DNA from: Siniperca chuatsi
Taxonomy: Eukaryota > Chordata > Actinopteri > Centrarchiformes > Sinipercidae
Direction: 5' to 3'
Length of the DNA stretch: 64,000 nt
Assembly: GCF_020085105.1 (NCBI RefSeq)
Contig: NC_058046.1
Span: 17,880,675-17,944,674 of the forward strand
Each line of letters opens with the position of its first letter. Position 1 is the stretch's first letter. A program made the translations under genes and the position numbers. This document shows, in pieces, positions 60,099 through 64,000 of the stretch. The notes under the pieces are model-generated. The model did not search any database. It was not told the DNA's origin and was given only the letters and a program-made list of their open reading frames with translations.

Positions 60099-61294
60099 CC
60101 GGTGTGTCAATCCACATTTTACACCGAAGATAGCACAGACTAACTTTAAAGAGTTTTCTCAATTACCTTTTGATAGAAGTGATCGCATTAAGACTTTTAT
60201 GTGTTTTCTCTCCTAAGTGCAAAAATGTCCAACTGCCAGGCATGCAGAGAGCCAGCGTATTTGACCTTCAACAGTGTCACCCTAAACACATGCACGCTAT
60301 ATAGACACAAACACAAGCATGCACACACATACACATGCCAATCTAGTGCCCAGAGGCTGCGTTAAGTGAAATGTTTCACACGTCTGGTGCAAAGGTCCAT
60401 TAGGTAAAATGCCTAAAACTCTGTCCTGACCTCCGTCCACTTCCCTCTCTGCCTCCCAGTGCAGCTGTGTGGCTGCAGGACTGGCGAGGCTAAAATGTCT
60501 TCGCTGAACAGTTTAAATTGTGTCGGTAGGTAAAAAGGCCCTGAGTGCTCGTGAAATGTCAGCTGTGTTGAAATGAGTTTTCAGTCTGTCAAAGACAGAG
60601 CTCTTCTAGGTACTGAGAGAAATCCAAGCAGAAACATGTGGCAGGACCAGTGGTGATAAAGAGAGGGACAGTGATGAAAGTTTGGTTAGTTTGGCCTTTG
60701 AAAAACCCACTAAATTGTGAGGATTTGAAATTTGATTTAAAACCTCCCACCAATATAATCAACTCCTCCGGTGAGCTTCTCATCTCTCCATCATATACTG
60801 TTGAGAAACAATAAAGATATTAAGGTCTGAAACTATGGCGGCACACTATAAGCCTTTGAGGTTGAATTTCTTTGTGTGTTTCTTTGCGTGTCTGCACGAA
60901 CATGATGTAAAGGTCACGTAGCACTAAAGTTTGACGCCTGTGAGTGACAGGCAGCTCTGAGGGCTGACAGACACACTGCTCCCCTAAATGTTAATGTTCC
61001 CACATGGATGACTCTGCACCAGTCTGCTCTCTCTCTCTCTCTCTCTGCCTCTTTCTGATGCCATCACACTCTGGTGATTTTTGATGTTGCTCCTAAATAT
61101 AGTCATGTTCCTGGAGCACTGTAGATGGATGGTTATGCTCTGTTGCTTGTTCAGTGGCTTGAGCTGAAGCAGGTAATGTGTATATGATGAAGACAACTAC
61201 ATGGTGCGTTTTGTTTGTTTCTTTTTTGACTTTGTCACATTGATTTCTTTGCTTTCCACTGTTCCACTGTTATTCCCCTGTTTGCAGAAGAAAG

Positions 61295-61308
61295 CCACTA
61301 GAGGGAGC
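61295..61308 (+). promoter_or_regulatory. CTCF-like motif (one mismatch)
   Basis: The plus strand reads CCACTAGAGGGAGC, one mismatch (A for C) from the CTCF core. It points away from the site at 60085. Confidence 0.3.
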
Positions 61309-62283
61309 TGCAACACACCACACTTCACTCACCCACTGACTAGTGTATCAAGACAGAGTATGAAGGGCTCTCACGCAGCTGAAGATGCTATGAGCTCATA
61401 AAGCAGTCCTGGTCGCTTTCAAACACTCACTTTGAAACCCAGTAAAACTATTTATAGAGGCCCTAATGCCATCCACTATCAATCACAATGTAACAGCATT
61501 ACAAAAGTTATGAATGGAGGATGGTATGCTGAACAGCAGCTGCTGAACAGTCACAATAGTTTCCTGTGTTTGTGCTTGACACTTGAATATAAGCCACCTA
61601 CTGGTATGTCCAGTCCACCTTCAAATAAAAGTCCCAACAATAATAAAATTCAGAACATGACATTATGAGATTAAGTGTAGAATCAATAAATATTGATTAA
61701 CTTTAATACATCAGAATAAACACTGTTGACTATATTAAACTAAAAAATAATGGCCATTTATACTAAGTGAGCTACAAACAAGAAGTTTAGTCAAGTTATA
61801 TTGACAAAAATTTCATAATCAATGAAATTGTATCCAGATATATTATTAAATTGTCAGTTGTTCATGTGTTGTAAAATCATTATTTGTTGTAAAATAAACC
61901 ACTGAGTCTAATGCCAGCACAAGAGAGGGATATTACAGGGAGACACTGTGGCTATTTGTGAAACATGAAGATTATGAGAGAGGGAATAAAAGTGTAATTT
62001 TCATCTCAAGTGGCTTTTTTCCATCGGAAAAAGCACTATGATTGGAGCTATAATGTGACTGAGTCACTTTTTCAAGAGTTTTTCAGGGTCTCGAGAGTTC
62101 ACACACACACACACGACAATAATTTGACCAGTGTATTGAATGTTTGGAAGAATATTACTGTAATACAGCTCATAATTTTAAGTCAAAATACTTGAAAGTG
62201 CTACTTTTAGGTTTAAAATGAGATTTGTTTTGGTATGTTGAGTTTTTAGAGGTCCTTTGAGCGGATGTGTGATGTGTAATAAG

Positions 62284-62420
62284 AATCAGAATCAGAAATA
62301 CTTTACTCCCCGAGGGGAAACTCTTTCGTTACAGCTGCTCACCATCACGTCAAGGCACACTTGAGAATAGAAGGAATAGAAGTATTAAGCAAATCAAAAT
62401 ATAATACACTATAATACAGG
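62284..62420. repeat. Dispersed fish repeat
   Basis: Contains AATCAGAAATACTTTACTCC and CCGAGGGGAAACTCTTTCG, a phrase that recurs in many fish genomes and is usually a LINE/SINE end. Only a short fragment is present. Confidence 0.5.
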
Positions 62421-62744
62421 TAAGATCTTCACTTGTCTCTAAACCGCTAAGTGATCTGATCTGAAGGCACATTTACAACAAGTCAGATTACAAACACACA
62501 TTTAACTAAGCCTGTGCAGAAAGCAGAGGCTCCCTAACATGTGTAATATTAAGTCATATTAATGTGGAACAGGTTTTCCTTCATCTGGCCTTGGAGGCCC
62601 CATCTGGACTGCTGCCAAACCCCCACCCTCCGCTGTTCCCACATCAGACCACCTTACAAACTGGAGGTTGTGTGTGTGTGTGTTTGTGTGTGGAGGGGGG
62701 GTTGTTGGAATGTATTTTGCCCTGTGTGATGTGATTGTTTGCAG

Positions 62745-62958
62745 AGAAATGGGTTGACCTTGCCCTCTAATGCCACACATACACACACGCACACACTCTC
62801 TCTGGCCGAGCTGGAGGTGTGTGAGACAGACCTGCTGAGTGCAGGAGGTCTGGGACCCCGTCACCACTTCCTCCAGACGGAGAACAGAGGATCCAGTCAG
62901 CTGAAGTCAGGATGGGACAATAATGAGCCGTCCAGCCACCTCCATCACCTCATTTCAG
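62745..62958 (+). other. Unassigned open segment, possible exon
   Basis: Open for 71 codons between a plausible acceptor (TGTTTGCAG, ending 62744) and donor (TTTCAG|GTATTA at 62958/62959). The second half reads AELEVCETDLLSAGG and on to NNEPSSHLHHLIS, of non-repetitive composition, but the first half crosses a CA repeat. No family is recognised and no partner exon is visible. Confidence 0.22.
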
Positions 62959-63029
62959 GTATTATTGAAACCTTCGCCTCTCACTTTTCTTCTGCACACA
63001 CCAAGCAACTGAGGGATAAGACCATATGA

Positions 63030-64000
63030 AGAGTTTTAGTCCAAAAAGCAGTGCCCAGTTTGAAAATTAGATTAATTATTCAATATTTTAAGATTTAAAG
63101 GACAAAAAATGGTGTTGAGTAAATGTACTCATATAAACACTAACCTTAATGAACACTACCTGTGGTGTAGCTAAATAGTGTCTTGCTACCGTAAAAATGT
63201 GGAGTTTTCACCTAATAAATGTTTCATGTTGGAAAAGAAGATTTTCATATTATTTAAGGAAAAAAACATGCAATCAGATATAAAGATAATGAAATTGTTT
63301 AGATCAGGTTTCTGATACATAAGAACATTATTTCAAAGTTTTATGGAGAATTATTTTAACTTCAATTATTGTTTGTTTGATTTATTATTACTGAGCTGGT
63401 TATTTAGTATATTCCAGGGGTTTATATCAGAATGGTAACTTGTTTTCAAATTAATTAGTTGTTTTCATCAATGCATTTTTGGTATTTTTAAGCAGAAGAG
63501 ATTAGATCATTTGGACAAATTAAAGAGGCAACAACTATGATTCGAAAAGTTTTTGATTCCCTGATTAAACTTTTAGAAACAACGCAAGAATAAATAAGTT
63601 CAACTGTGTGGCTTTAAGTCAAGAGGTAATTAGACAATTATATTTATACTGGGGGGGTTTCGATTGTGTAATTAACCTGCAACGGGGGACGTTTTACAGA
63701 ACTTTTCGGAAATGTTGTATTTGAAGAAACTGCATATTTTCCAGACAAATACACAAAATAATTTTCGAAATAAATTAACGTATTGCAGCGAGCTATCTTA
63801 CTCTGTTGTGCTTAAAGGCTCAATAAACAGAAGAGTGAGTATTGCTGAATCACTTCTTCTGACTGGAAAGTCGTGACTTATTTGGAGGAGCAGCATGTTC
63901 ACTTCGACTATCATAAGCAATAATATTTAATTTTTACAAAGCAAATGTTAAAAAATATTTAAATTATTTAAATTAAAAATATTTTACTTATTTCTGAAGA
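63030..64000. other. AT-rich intergenic, nothing recognised
   Basis: Markedly A/T-rich DNA with no open frame, repeat family or RNA gene that I can identify. Confidence 0.5.

Overview
The window is vertebrate nuclear DNA, almost certainly from a ray-finned (teleost) fish. It has small exons with GT-AG introns, abundant CA/GT and TA microsatellites, Tc1-type DNA transposons and LINE/SINE fragments of the kinds common in fish. Three recognisable vertebrate genes and one small Ly6-type gene all lie on the + strand. I see no bacterial, viral or organellar genes and no CRISPR. All gene models were assembled by eye from splice signals, reading phase and known protein families. Each of the four models joins into one continuous open frame, which supports the exon borders.

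Layout. 1-4,150: intergenic DNA with a LINE 3' remnant and a long TA repeat. 4,150-18,370: ddhd2, a phospholipase A1 of the DDHD/SEC23IP family (18 coding exons, 792 codons as modelled), carrying a decayed Tc1-like transposon in intron 2. 20,230-44,350: tacc1, a centrosomal coiled-coil protein with two alternative first coding exons (20,230 and 28,029), long repeat-filled introns, a fold-back Tc1 derivative and a LINE 3' end. 45,003-47,080: a three-exon Ly6/uPAR-type gene for a small GPI-anchored protein. 49,300-60,010: plekha2 (TAPP2), a tandem PH-domain adaptor with a PDZ-binding C terminus. 60,020-64,000: AT-rich intergenic DNA with one unassigned open frame.

The set matches the neighbourhood of human 8p11 (DDHD2, TACC1, PLEKHA2), but two things differ from the human order as I know it: the genes lying between DDHD2 and TACC1 in human (PLPP5, NSD3, LETM2, FGFR1) are absent, and a Ly6-type gene sits between tacc1 and plekha2. 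The genes do not form one pathway: DDHD2 hydrolyses lipids, TACC1 organises microtubules and centrosomes, and PLEKHA2 reads PtdIns(3,4)P2 at the plasma membrane.

I did not find a convincing new biological system. The points most worth checking are: a tacc1 first exon encoding an N-myristoylation motif; an extra ddhd2 exon; CA repeats fused to the 5' splice sites of three exons; a start-stop uORF just upstream of the plekha2 ATG; a fold-back Tc1 element; a short retroposon with a 15-16 bp target duplication; and two mutually exclusive perfect hairpins in a tacc1 intron.
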